From Candidatus Altimarinota bacterium (lineage in GTDB: Bacteria > Patescibacteriota > Gracilibacteria > JAUYGZ01): 64,000 bases of DNA. Both the position numbers and the translations under genes were made by a program. Of the stretch, positions 1 to 9,320 are shown piece after piece (position 1 is the stretch's first letter; each line of letters begins with the position of its first letter). Where the stretch lies: contig JARGOK010000001.1 of NCBI GenBank assembly GCA_029233985.1, forward strand, positions 258,472-322,471, written 5' to 3'. Under the pieces are notes generated by a model that was given only the letters and a program-made list of their open reading frames with translations, searched no databases and was not told the DNA's origin.

Positions 1-304
1 TTACAAAGGCCCTATTAAAGAAAATGCCTACCCTCGATATGAGGAAGCTCATATGGATTCTCTTGTTTTAACGAAAGGTCCTGAGTTGAATGCGCTCGTC
101 AATAGCGGAGAAATTCCTCCTAAGATGGCTGCTGAGCATATTTCTAAGCGAGATTTTATTGGTCGGTACCTTGATTTCATGATCGTTCAGCTTGGACTTC
201 AGGATGAAATTGGTGATCATCCTCAGCTTCGAAGCAAGCTTCTCAAAGCTTACAAAGGCCCTATTAAAGAAAATGCCTACCCTCGATATGAGGAAGCTCA
301 TATG
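1..304 (+). repeat. Direct repeat of exactly 55 bp, period 249 bp (copies 1-55 and 250-304)
   Basis: Bases 1-55 are identical to 250-304, and the copies diverge at the next base (g at 56, c at 305). The period of 249 bp is 83 codons, so the repeat is in frame with the encoded protein repeat. Because the first copy begins at base 1, its left border cannot be seen. A repeat of exactly 55 bp at a sequence end is what a de Bruijn assembler with k=55 produces at an unresolved tandem repeat, so the copy number may be collapsed. Confidence 0.9.
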
Positions 305-3300
305 CAAAATATTGCGACAAATTACTCTGGGCAACTCACATCTCTTGTTCAAAGCGTAGTAATTCCTCCAGATCTCAAATCAAAAAATATTCCTAAAAGT
401 GAGTTTATTGTACTTTTTTACAGGCAACTGATCACACTGATGCCATCAGTATTTAAAAATGAACTAGAAGATCACAAGGAGCTCGAAAATATCCTCTTTC
501 GCATGGTAAAAGGAGATCTTTCAGACAGGTATAAAGAAATCGAATCCACAAATGGTGAAGGCCTGAGCGAAGCAAAGCAGTCATTGATCAGACTCACTAA
601 CAGCTACACTTTTGATGACCATCAAAAACTTCTTCAACAAGAGTCATTTGATGCAAATGAAGTCATTGATTCAGTCTCATTTCAAATATTTCTCAGTGAG
701 CAAAAGAAAAATCTCAATGACAACGACTACCAAAAACTGCTAAACACTCTCAATAATATTGTTAATAAAAATCTCAAAATCCGTTGGGAACAAGAAAAGC
801 AAAAAGCTCATGAAGCAATGTTTTTAAAAGCCGAAAACAACGTAGCACCACTCCTCGATGGTATCGATTTTGAGAAAAAAATTCTTCTCCATTCAGATCA
901 CTTCGATAGTGAAAAGGTTTTTGAAAAAAAATCTATTCAACAATTTCTTTCTCAACAAAAAAAAATCCTGACACCCGAGCAATACGAGCTCTTAGAAAAA
1001 CGAGTAACAGGCGCTATTGAAAATAATGTACAATTCCGCTTTGAGCGAGAACAAGCTCAGACACGAGACCGAGAGCTCAACCGAATGAAACCTGGGCTTC
1101 TCCAGTCCATGGACATCCGACTAGAAGACATCTCAAATGATGATTTTCATGGACCTCAAGGAAAAAAAATGTTTGCAGAAACTTTTATGAAGCGGTCTCA
1201 AGGGACTTATATAAATGAACATGGTACGGAAAGTCCTTTTGCCAAGCAATTGAAAAAATATTCCGAAGATCTTATTCCAGACCTTTACGATCGCTGGGAA
1301 AAGCTCCATGAGCTACAAGAAGAGAAAGAAGCTCTACAAAAAATGCAAAAGTGTAAAGATAAAGCAAAGACGGTACTTTTTACAAAAGAAGAAGTGGACC
1401 GAAAAATGGAATACTGGAAAAAACCAGAGCTGTTTACAGCCTTTCTACTGCAGAAAAAAATTCAGAACGAATATCAAGATCTCAAATCACTCGAAGATGA
1501 GCACCCGGACCTCTGGAAAGTGGTGGATGTTGAGCTCAAGCAGTCTCTCAAAAAAGAACCACTGGCCCGATGGAAAGAACAGTATGTCCAAATTGAAAAG
1601 CAGCGACTGAATGAACACTTTATTCGATCACAAACACTTTTTACGCTCAAGAATATTCCTGATGACACTGCTGAGCTCAAAGACCCTACTGTATTTGCTC
1701 TCTTGATGAATAAACGAAAAGAATCCCTCAACCTAAAACCACCCTTGGAAAGAGATCAACTGATGGTATTTGAACAGTATTTTCAAAAAAAAAGCTCAGA
1801 GCTCCACTCGCAATGGCTCAAGAATTTTGACACAAAGCAAAAAGAAGATAAGCAGAGTGCATTCAGTGAAAAGAAGGGTTTCAGTGGTGAGAAGATCAAC
1901 AAGATATCTTATTCTTCTTCTGAAAGTCTCAAAACAGATGTAGGTCAAGTTTTACTCAAACGCCTTGGACGTGAGTCTCTTGCGTACATGACCCTCCATG
2001 AGCTATACGGACAATTTTTTGATCCCTTTCTCTCTTCTTGGTCGAGCAATCTTAGTCAGTCAGAACGAAATAATTATCTCTCAGATGTCTCCGGCCCTGG
2101 AAAGACAAGCCTCGATGTTTTGAAAGCCATCTTTAGCTCCCCTTATCGACTTAGGTCGTATTACAAGGTCATTTCACAAGACCAAACCGCCTGGAAACTC
2201 TTCCAATGGGGTCTTAAAATGCAGGGAGTCACATTCAAAGAACTGTTGAGTCCAGCAGTCTTGGAGGAACTCCAGTCTGAAGAAGATCAGGAACTCAAAG
2301 AGTTTTCGGAAGAACTCCTAGAAAACACACCCGAAGAGCAAATCGAAGAACTTTTTGCTGAAGATCAGGAACAAGGTGAAGATGAAGATCAGAAAAATGA
2401 TCCTGATCTTTCGTTCAAAAACAATCAACCGGATCAGACTTCGTCAGGCTCACAAAAAATATCACATAATGCTTCTCTCAAAGATGAGCAAAAAAGTAAA
2501 ATAGCAGAGAAAAACAATAACAATGAAGAAGAACAGCTTATTCAGACGAGAAAAGACCAGGTGTTGCAGCAAAAAACTGAACAACATAAAGAAGAACAAA
2601 AAATTCTGCAAAATAATACAGTGCAGCATGTAGTACGACAGGACTCAGTCGAATTGGATCCATTGATATTAGACAAAGAGATATTTCTCCAAAACCTAGA
2701 GCCACGTGCAATAGATTCCATACGCAAAGAAAATCATCTTTCTCAGCAGACAAACCTGCATACGGGCAATTCTTTTGCGTCACCACTCCCTGGTCAAGAC
2801 TTGGTTCGTGACAATGAAGAGCGTACTATTTCGCTTTTTAGCAATCCGCTCTTTTCAACATCATCTGATTTTGAAGAAAGTCTCATGACGGAAATATCTT
2901 CAGAAATAATCTCAAGTGATTCTCTTTATGATGAGTTTTTCTCGTTTTTGAGCCAACACTCTCAGGTAAATGAGCAATTCCAAAAAGAATTTCCATTAGA
3001 TGATCCTACTGTTCAAGCTCTTGGTATTCTGATGCAAATAGCAGACCCAAAGATACTTCAATCTCTCCTCCTAGACCCAAGTTATTCTGATAAAGAATTT
3101 GATGAGTTACTCAGTGAGATCAATATCCATTTATTGGCAGATCTTACAGGGCATCTCATAGATGAAGAGAAATGGAAAAAACTCCTCCATCTCAGAGCAC
3201 AACAAAAGCAACAATGGTGGAAGCGTCTTGGTATTCGCCTTTCATCAGCTCAAGACTTCGAACATTTTTTTGATGACTTCAAAGGACACCTCTCACTACA

Positions 3301-3787
3301 ACAAGTGCTCAAGCTTTTTGTTCAATATTGCCATGTCACTCATGAGCACAAGTTGTCTGCTAAAGCGCCCATAAGCACTGAGATACTTCAGCTTATTATT
3401 GATAAACCCAAAGACTTGTTTTGGTCATTGATTATTCAATTACAAACCTTTTCACAAAATCATCTATTGGATGGATATATGCTCAAGGCACATCAACCTG
3501 CCGCAACTAATGAAAGAGAAAAAGTGTGTGTCCAGTTGAAGATCCTTGGTGAAAATGCCCAGTCACTTGAGCATCATGAAGCATGGCTCATTCCTACAGA
3601 GCAAAAATCTGACATTCGAGATGTCATCATGCAGGGCTTTAGAGATTATTTCATTGAGAAAAAAAGTTCAAATTCTGAAAGAGCCCTCCAAAATATGAAA
3701 AACTATCTCAAATCGAATGCTGTGAGATCATGTTGGTGTGGAATACGAAAATGTGTGCATACTCTTGTTTTAAAAAAGCCTCAGTAA
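2..3787 (+). CDS. Large helical-repeat protein, 5' truncated at the window edge
   Basis: The frame is open from base 2, so the true start lies upstream; 1,261 residues are visible. I do not recognise a family. The first half is built of imperfect repeats of about 81-92 residues, each ending in a conserved Arg/Gln-aromatic-acidic helix end (RYEEAH, RYKEI, RWEQE, RFERE, RWEKL, RWKEQ, QWLKN). These anchors fall at nt 35, 284, 527, 782, 1037, 1292, 1568 and 1811. Units 1 and 2 share 55 identical bases; the later ones are strongly diverged. A very acidic Glu/Asp/Gln linker lies near nt 2270-2640, followed by a mostly helical C-terminal region. No signal peptide or membrane segment is visible. It converges on the esterase gene with a 50-bp gap. 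A scaffold role is only a guess. Confidence 0.8.
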   Translation, partial: YKGPIKENAYPRYEEAHMDSLVLTKGPELNALVNSGEIPPKMAAEHISKRDFIGRYLDFMIVQLGLQDEIGDHPQLRSKLLKAYKGPIKENAYPRYEEAHMQNIATNYSGQLTSLVQSVVIPPDLKSKNIPKSEFIVLFYRQLITLMPSVFKNELEDHKELENILFRMVKGDLSDRYKEIESTNGEGLSEAKQSLIRLTNSYTFDDHQKLLQQESFDANEVIDSVSFQIFLSEQKKNLNDNDYQKLLNTLNNIVNKNLKIRWEQEKQKAHEAMFLKAENNVAPLLDGIDFEKKILLHSDHFDSEKVFEKKSIQQFLSQQKKILTPEQYELLEKRVTGAIENNVQFRFEREQAQTRDRELNRMKPGLLQSMDIRLEDISNDDFHGPQGKKMFAETFMKRSQGTYINEHGTESPFAKQLKKYSEDLIPDLYDRWEKLHELQEEKEALQKMQKCKDKAKTVLFTKEEVDRKMEYWKKPELFTAFLLQKKIQNEYQDLKSLEDEHPDLWKVVDVELKQSLKKEPLARWKEQYVQIEKQRLNEHFIRSQTLFTLKNIPDDTAELKDPTVFALLMNKRKESLNLKPPLERDQLMVFEQYFQKKSSELHSQWLKNFDTKQKEDKQSAFSEKKGFSGEKINKISYSSSESLKTDVGQVLLKRLGRESLAYMTLHELYGQFFDPFLSSWSSNLSQSERNNYLSDVSGPGKTSLDVLKAIFSSPYRLRSYYKVISQDQTAWKLFQWGLKMQGVTFKELLSPAVLEELQSEEDQELKEFSEELLENTPEEQIEELFAEDQEQGEDEDQKNDPDLSFKNNQPDQTSSGSQKISHNASLKDEQKSKIAEKNNNNEEEQLIQTRKDQVLQQKTEQHKEEQKILQNNTVQHVVRQDSVELDPLILDKEIFLQNLEPRAIDSIRKENHLSQQTNLHTGNSFASPLPGQDLVRDNEERTISLFSNPLFSTSSDFEESLMTEISSEIISSDSLYDEFFSFLSQHSQVNEQFQKEFPLDDPTVQALGILMQIADPKILQSLLLDPSYSDKEFDELLSEINIHLLADLTGHLIDEEKWKKLLHLRAQQKQQWWKRLGIRLSSAQDFEHFFDDFKGHLSLQQVLKLFVQYCHVTHEHKLSAKAPISTEILQLIIDKPKDLFWSLIIQLQTFSQNHLLDGYMLKAHQPAATNEREKVCVQLKILGENAQSLEHHEAWLIPTEQKSDIRDVIMQGFRDYFIEKKSSNSERALQNMKNYLKSNAVRSCWCGIRKCVHTLVLKKPQ

Positions 3788-3837
3788 TGATGTTAGAAAG
3801 TCGGCAAATGTGATTCCTATTGGACAATACTCTTCTT

Positions 3838-4557
3838 TTATTTTTGAAGTAGATTCTCTAGTACTGGCCAGATATTTTTTTTAATAATAATGTTATATCC
3901 TTCCTTATTTGGATGGATTCGATCTGGTAGATTCAGCCCATCAATAGCTGCTACACCTTCGAGAAAAAATGGAATAAAAGGGGTCTTATACTTTTTTGCG
4001 AGCTTTGAGTAGAGATTCTTGAAATCTTTTGTATATGTTTGGCCAAGATTTTCAGTTATTTGCATTCCGCCCAAAACCACTATGACATCGTTACTTTGAA
4101 AGAATTCGATTATTTCGGCGATATTTTTTTCTGTTTGGCTGAGATCAAAACCTCTTAAGGCGTCGTTTGCTCCAATGACGAGTAATATCATGTCTGGTTT
4201 TTGTTTCAGAATCCATTCTAGTCTCGAAAGGACTCCAAGACTAGTATCTCCACTAATTCCTGCGTTTACTACCCTGTAGTCAGAGTATTCTTTTTCTAGT
4301 AAAAAATCCTGAAGTTGAGACGGGTAGCTCTCAGATTGAGGGAGTTGGTAACCTTCAGTGAGACTATCTCCCAAAGCAACGATTGTTTTTGAAGGTAATT
4401 CTGTTTGAGTTTGAATATCTTTGAGAGTTTGGGGTACTGGAGACTGAGTATTACAAGCTGCAAGCACAATTGTGAGCAACGTTACAAGACTTGCTTTGCG
4501 TACGTAGAAAGAAAACATAGTATGAATTGTGTGAAGAATGAATCCGATTTTTTTCAT
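3838..4557 (-). CDS. TesA-like SGNH/GDSL esterase, lipoprotein
   Basis: Probable lysophospholipase/arylesterase of the SGNH hydrolase superfamily. All four blocks are visible: block I GDSLTEG with the nucleophile Ser, block II NAGISGDTS with the Gly, block III GANDA with the Asn, and block V DRIHP with the Asp-His pair. The N-terminus is a signal peptide ending in a lipobox (VLAAC), so the enzyme is probably a lipid-anchored exported protein. I take the ATG at 4557 (MKKIG), which has an AAAAGG motif upstream; an ATG at 4581 would nearly abut the divergent ABC gene. E. coli tesA is likewise divergent from ybbA-ybbP, so the neighbourhood supports the assignment. Family confident, substrate unknown. 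Confidence 0.85.
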   Translation of the reverse strand: MKKIGFILHTIHTMFSFYVRKASLVTLLTIVLAACNTQSPVPQTLKDIQTQTELPSKTIVALGDSLTEGYQLPQSESYPSQLQDFLLEKEYSDYRVVNAGISGDTSLGVLSRLEWILKQKPDMILLVIGANDALRGFDLSQTEKNIAEIIEFFQSNDVIVVLGGMQITENLGQTYTKDFKNLYSKLAKKYKTPFIPFFLEGVAAIDGLNLPDRIHPNKEGYNIIIKKNIWPVLENLLQK

Positions 4558-4583
4558 ATTTACTATACCTTTTCCTATCATAT

Positions 4584-5303
4584 ATGTCTGTAGTCCTTGA
4601 AGCTCAATCTATTGGTAAAGTCTTCCCTCAAGGGAAGAAAAACATTCATGCCTTAAAAAATGTGTCTTTGAAGTTTCAAAAAGGAGAATTTGTTGTTATA
4701 TGGGGTAGCTCTGGTTCTGGTAAATCAAGCCTTTTGAGTATATTAGCAGGCTTGGACAAACCCAGCTCTGGAAAAATATTTCTTGATGGAGATCGTATCG
4801 ATACGATCTCTGAATCAGAACAAGCTCTCCTGAGACGAGACCAAATAGGTTTTGTTTTTCAGTCTTTTCACTTGGTCCCATCACTCACAGCACTTGAAAA
4901 TATCCAACTGCCTCTAGATCTCAAAAAAGATCCTCAAGCCAGCAAGAAAGCACGAGAACTACTCAAAAGTGTTGGACTAGATCATCGTGCGCAAAATTTC
5001 TCATACCAACTCTCTGGTGGTGAACAACAGCGGGTCGCATTAGCTCGTGCACTCATATCAGAACCACAAATATTATTTGCAGATGAACCCACCGGAAGCT
5101 TGGATTCTCAAAACAGCAAAGAAATCCTTGTATTGTTGCAAAAACTTCGAAAGAAAAAAGAAACAACGCTTGTTTTAGTTACTCATGAGCCTGCGCTTGC
5201 TTCACTTGCTGACCGAGTCATTACATTAAAAGATGGTCAACTTGTCGAGGACCAGTCTGGAAAAACTTTTGCTAAAAAAGCCAATATCTATACTCTTGGT
5301 TAA
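4584..5303 (+). CDS. ABC transporter ATP-binding protein, YbbA/LolD-like
   Basis: A 239-residue nucleotide-binding subunit of the LolD/MacB/YbbA class. Walker A is GSSGSGKSS, the signature is [15 protein letters not shown], Walker B is [12 protein letters not shown], and the switch histidine is in VTHEP. Members of this class pair with FtsX-type permeases and move lipids or lipoproteins, or do mechanical work on the envelope, rather than pump across the membrane. The permease gene starts 10 bp downstream, so the two form an operon. The start is only 26 bp from the divergent esterase start, so the promoters must overlap coding sequence. Confidence 0.93.
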   Translation: MSVVLEAQSIGKVFPQGKKNIHALKNVSLKFQKGEFVVIWGSSGSGKSSLLSILAGLDKPSSGKIFLDGDRIDTISESEQALLRRDQIGFVFQSFHLVPSLTALENIQLPLDLKKDPQASKKARELLKSVGLDHRAQNFSYQLSGGEQQRVALARALISEPQILFADEPTGSLDSQNSKEILVLLQKLRKKKETTLVLVTHEPALASLADRVITLKDGQLVEDQSGKTFAKKANIYTLG

Positions 5304-5313
5304 TCATTTTTCT

Positions 5314-7836
5314 ATGAACCCATTTCGATTTTTTTTCAGAGAGCTAGCCTTTTCCAAAGGGCTTCTTTTTACCTTTGTTCTTTGCACCGCCCTTTCCTTG
5401 ATATCAGTTGTTGGATTAGGGGCATTTGATGCCAGTGTACAAGAGTCGCTTACTTTTGATTCCAAGGAAGTCACTGGGGGAGATATCATCATCAGCAGCC
5501 AGGCGCCCCTACTTGATGCTATGAACAAAAATATTGACAAGATTGTCTCCGATCAAAATCTCAATATAACGGAATGGGTTAGGTTTTCTAGCGTGGTGTA
5601 TCACGCCCTCAAGGATGAATCTGCCTTAGCTCAAATTCAAGCTCACGACGATATTTACCCTCTGTATGGTTCTGTTATTCTTGATAAAGGAGACTTTAAA
5701 AGTGTTTTTCGTCCTGGAACAGCTTTAGTTGAACCAAATATTATGGAAAGACTTCAGTTGCAAACGGGAGATACATTGAGTATTGGAGAAGCGGAGTTTA
5801 TCGTCTCAGCAGTCTTAAAATCTCTTCCTACTGGTTCTTTTTCAGTTTTTAGCTCCGGTCAAACAATCATTATTCACCGTGAAGACCTTGAAAAAACTCA
5901 GCTAATAGGCGCCCGCAGTAGAGTTAATTATACTACGGCTCTTTCAGGTGTTTCATCAGAAAACCTAGATATAAACACAGCATTTTTAGAAAATGTATCA
6001 GAACGACGAGAAAATATTGAGACATACCAGTCCTCAGAAACTTCAACACAAAGGTTCTTGGAAGAGTTTTTGTTTTTTCTCAATGTCATTAGTATTTTTA
6101 CCCTTCTTTTGGCTGGCCTTGGAATATTGACCAGCCTGAGTGCCTACATACGAAAGCGACAAAAAAGTATCGCCATTTTCAAGACTATTGGTATGACCAA
6201 TCAGACTCTTGTCAGGCTTTTTTTGGGAGTTATTCTTATCCTCGCTCTTATTGGAATGATATTAGGAACACTAGGCGGAATTGCAATGATGACATTTCTT
6301 CCTCAGTATTTTTCAGTCTTTCTCCCTGAAGGATTTAAAGCTTCATTGCAATGGGCTCCATTGATACAGGTAGTCCTGCTTTCTTTTATCATGAGCCTTC
6401 TTTTTACAATTACTCCTCTGATGAAATTGAGATCTATCAAACCCGTAGAAGTCTTTCGGAAAGCTGACATTGTCGAACAAACCCCATTGTGGCTGAATGC
6501 AATTATTACCGTTCTTATATTGATGATGTTTTCAGTGTTTGTTTTTCTGGAGGTGGGCAACATGATGATCTCGCTATACCTTATCGCAGGAATTATATTG
6601 CTCATTGGTTTGACTTATCTGACATCACTTGGAGTCTTAAATTGCCTGAGATGGGTTTCTAATAGTAATTCATTTCTCTTGATTCGACTTTCTCTAAAAG
6701 GATTGCTCAGGCATGGAGGCAAGATAGAGCTTATAATGACGGCTATCACTACAGCTTTTGCTGTTCTTATGACGATTAGTCTGCTTGAAAACAATATTTT
6801 GTACCAATTTGTAAATACCTATCCTGAAGGTTTTCCAAATGTGTTTCTGTTAGATATCCAAAAAAACCAGCAAGATGACCTTGCAGATCTGATAGATGAA
6901 AACGTTCAGTTTTACCCTGTTGTAAGAGGGGCTCTTAAAGCCATTGATGGGAAGGATATATCTCTTGAATCAGACAGTGAAGAAGGTCGATATGGAGACC
7001 GCCTAGGGAGAAATTTCAACCTAACATACGATGTCCCCCTCTCCGACAACGAACGGATTATCTCTTCACAAAGACCAAACCAGCTCTTTAATATCTATGA
7101 TGATCAAAGACAGGTTGAACAAGTGTCCCTCTTGGAAGATTTTCAAGATCTCTTGGAGGTTGAGCTGGGTGATACATTAGTATTTTCAATCCAAGGAGTC
7201 GATATCACAGCTGAAGTCAGCAGTATTCGAAAGCGTCTCGAAAACAGAGTTGAACCCTTCTTTTATTTTATTTTTAAAGGAAGTGTTTTGGAAACTGCTC
7301 CTCAAACTCTTTTTGCAACACATCACCTACCACCCGAGGAAATTCCTCAACTCCAAAACTCATTAGCTAAGTCATTTCCAAATATTGCGACTATAGACAC
7401 CACTGAAGTCATTCTGAGGACAGCTGATCTTCTCCAAAAACTCACCATGATCATTCGTTTTTTTGGTTTTTTTAGTCTCATTGCCGGACTTATTTTACTC
7501 ATCACCGCTCTCCTCTCTACCAGCTTAGAGCGCATACGAGAAGTCGTTTATTACAAGTTATTAGGCTTTAGAAATAGGGAGGTGGCGAAAATTGCCCTTA
7601 TGGAGTTTGCCTTCCTCGGATTCTTTTCTGCTTTTCTTGGGACCATGGGATCTCAAATGGCTGTATATGCTATATGTGTTTACCTTCTCGATCTTTCATT
7701 TCAGACATTCTTTGTCGAGACGCTCATTATGAATCTTTCACTTATATCAGTTGTAATGTTCATTGCGACACTCTTTTTGTTTCCTCTTTTGAAAACAAAA
7801 CCAGTGAATTATCTCAGAGAAAATATAATAGAATAG
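5314..7836 (+). CDS. FtsX-family ABC permease, YbbP-like
   Basis: An 840-residue permease with the duplicated YbbP layout: an N-terminal membrane helix, a large extracytoplasmic domain, three helices with the FtsX motif region (around residues 265-400), another helix pair, a second extracytoplasmic domain, and three C-terminal helices. The cytoplasmic loops IRKRQKSIAIFKTIGMT and LERIREVVYYKLLGF are the paired FtsX coupling segments. The start is the ATG at 5314, 10 bp after the ATPase stop; a longer reading frame from 5233 would overlap the ATPase. With the esterase and ATPase it reproduces the conserved tesA-ybbA-ybbP neighbourhood. Confidence 0.9.
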   Translation: MNPFRFFFRELAFSKGLLFTFVLCTALSLISVVGLGAFDASVQESLTFDSKEVTGGDIIISSQAPLLDAMNKNIDKIVSDQNLNITEWVRFSSVVYHALKDESALAQIQAHDDIYPLYGSVILDKGDFKSVFRPGTALVEPNIMERLQLQTGDTLSIGEAEFIVSAVLKSLPTGSFSVFSSGQTIIIHREDLEKTQLIGARSRVNYTTALSGVSSENLDINTAFLENVSERRENIETYQSSETSTQRFLEEFLFFLNVISIFTLLLAGLGILTSLSAYIRKRQKSIAIFKTIGMTNQTLVRLFLGVILILALIGMILGTLGGIAMMTFLPQYFSVFLPEGFKASLQWAPLIQVVLLSFIMSLLFTITPLMKLRSIKPVEVFRKADIVEQTPLWLNAIITVLILMMFSVFVFLEVGNMMISLYLIAGIILLIGLTYLTSLGVLNCLRWVSNSNSFLLIRLSLKGLLRHGGKIELIMTAITTAFAVLMTISLLENNILYQFVNTYPEGFPNVFLLDIQKNQQDDLADLIDENVQFYPVVRGALKAIDGKDISLESDSEEGRYGDRLGRNFNLTYDVPLSDNERIISSQRPNQLFNIYDDQRQVEQVSLLEDFQDLLEVELGDTLVFSIQGVDITAEVSSIRKRLENRVEPFFYFIFKGSVLETAPQTLFATHHLPPEEIPQLQNSLAKSFPNIATIDTTEVILRTADLLQKLTMIIRFFGFFSLIAGLILLITALLSTSLERIREVVYYKLLGFRNREVAKIALMEFAFLGFFSAFLGTMGSQMAVYAICVYLLDLSFQTFFVETLIMNLSLISVVMFIATLFLFPLLKTKPVNYLRENIIE

Positions 7837-7859
7837 TGTTGAACTTTGCTAGTCATTTA

Positions 7860-8948
7860 TTACATCCGAATATACCTCATACCTCCCAGGTTTTTAATTA
7901 GCCCCTTGAGTTCCATCAAAGAAAGGAGTTGGTTGAGAACTTGGATATCGAGTGAGCTTTGTTCTGAGAGATCGTCCATACTTTGGATAGTGGAAAGAAG
8001 GTGGTAGAGATCTTCTTCTTGTTGAGAATCAAAGATGAGTTTACGTTGTATTTTTTGACCGGTGCTTGAATCCAAGAGATTGAGACGTTCGAGCAGATCT
8101 AAGGATGATACAATGGGGTAGGCTCCTTGAGAAATGAGCATATTGGTCCCCTTTTGGTTTGTTTCAAAAATATCTCCCGGTACAGCATAAACGTCTCGGT
8201 TTTGCTGAAGAGCGAAGTCTGCAGTGATAAGAGAACCTGATTTAATACGGGCCTCAATGACGAGAGTTGATTTTGAAAAACCACTGATGATGCGGTTTCG
8301 TGCTGGGAAATTTCTGCGAAGTGGAGCTGTCCCGAGAGCTTGCTCTGAGATCAGAGACCCACCAGACATCAGTATGCGGTTTGCAAGGGCGTGATGCTCT
8401 GCAGGGTAGATCTGATCTACTCCACTGCCAAAGACAGCGATACAGTGCCCCCCATGGTCTAGAGCAATCTCGTGTGCGAGGCTGTCGACTCCATATGCAA
8501 GGCCCGAAACAATGGTTGCTCCTGCTCTGACAAGTGGTGGGATGATCTCGTGAAGAACAGCCTTTCCATAGCTAGAAATCTTTCGACTGCCGACGACAGC
8601 GATAGGAAAGCGACTATTGAGGCAAGAGGTATCTCCACGGACGAAGAGTGTGTGCGGTGTGCCGCTGATTTCCTTGAGCAGAGTTGGAAAATTGGTGTTG
8701 GATTCTGATACGACAGTGATTCCGTGTTTTTTTAGAATCTTTGAGTTGGACTCCAAAACCTGATTTTCTCGTTTGGAGAGGATGTCTCCGAGCTGATTTT
8801 GAAGCTCCTGTGGGTAATCCTTTTGTGGAGTGTTCCAAGCATGCTCCCAGGAATCAAAGGTATCTGCGACAAGGCGGAGCTGTTTATTACTACTACAAAG
8901 ACTGATAAAGCTAGCGAGTGCGGCGTGTTCTTCGAGTGTTGATTTCAT
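7860..8948 (-). CDS. dprA: DNA processing protein DprA
   Basis: A 362-residue DprA/Smf protein, which loads RecA on incoming single-stranded DNA during natural transformation. The Rossmann-like DprA domain is clear: VVGSRKISSYG, SGLAYGVDSLAHE, VFGSGVDQIYPAEH and RNFPARNRIISG. An N-terminal SAM-like region and a C-terminal winged-helix segment (last 60 residues) give the three-part architecture seen in many species. It converges with the YbbP-like gene, 23 bp apart. ComEC and other competence genes are not in the window. Confidence 0.95.
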   Translation of the reverse strand: MKSTLEEHAALASFISLCSSNKQLRLVADTFDSWEHAWNTPQKDYPQELQNQLGDILSKRENQVLESNSKILKKHGITVVSESNTNFPTLLKEISGTPHTLFVRGDTSCLNSRFPIAVVGSRKISSYGKAVLHEIIPPLVRAGATIVSGLAYGVDSLAHEIALDHGGHCIAVFGSGVDQIYPAEHHALANRILMSGGSLISEQALGTAPLRRNFPARNRIISGFSKSTLVIEARIKSGSLITADFALQQNRDVYAVPGDIFETNQKGTNMLISQGAYPIVSSLDLLERLNLLDSSTGQKIQRKLIFDSQQEEDLYHLLSTIQSMDDLSEQSSLDIQVLNQLLSLMELKGLIKNLGGMRYIRM

Positions 8949-9320
8949 AAATAAAGAGAGGTAAACAAATGTCTGCCTCTACTATAAATTTTGAATGGAG
9001 TTTGAGAAGGTTAATATATACATATTAGTACATATACTCTTTGAGTCACTCTTAATCTCATCAAACCGTAGAGAACAGGGAGCATATGAAGAATGATGAC
9101 ACCTGTGTGAAAAATCTGTGTCATCATGTAAATCACCGAAAATCTGTGGTCCTGCCATGGAAGTTGCCTTCAAATAGCGAGGAAGCGAATCCTCTCCTTC
9201 TAGTGGTGGTATTTTTTGAATTGTAAAAACCTATGCCAGCCTATTCATCCGTGCCATCTATGATTCTACCTTCAAAAGAGAAGCAATGAATCGTTGTCTG
9301 TACGAGGACGAAGGCTTCCC
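8949..9320. other. Intergenic region with a 10-bp inverted repeat
   Basis: These 372 bp between dprA and the deacetylase gene hold no convincing gene. The clearest structure is a perfect inverted repeat, ATGATGACAC at 9093-9102 and GTGTCATCAT at 9118-9127, with a 15-base spacer and no adjacent T-run. On the minus strand a TATAGT hexamer near 8981-8986 could be the -10 element of dprA, but no good -35 accompanies it. Confidence 0.5.
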
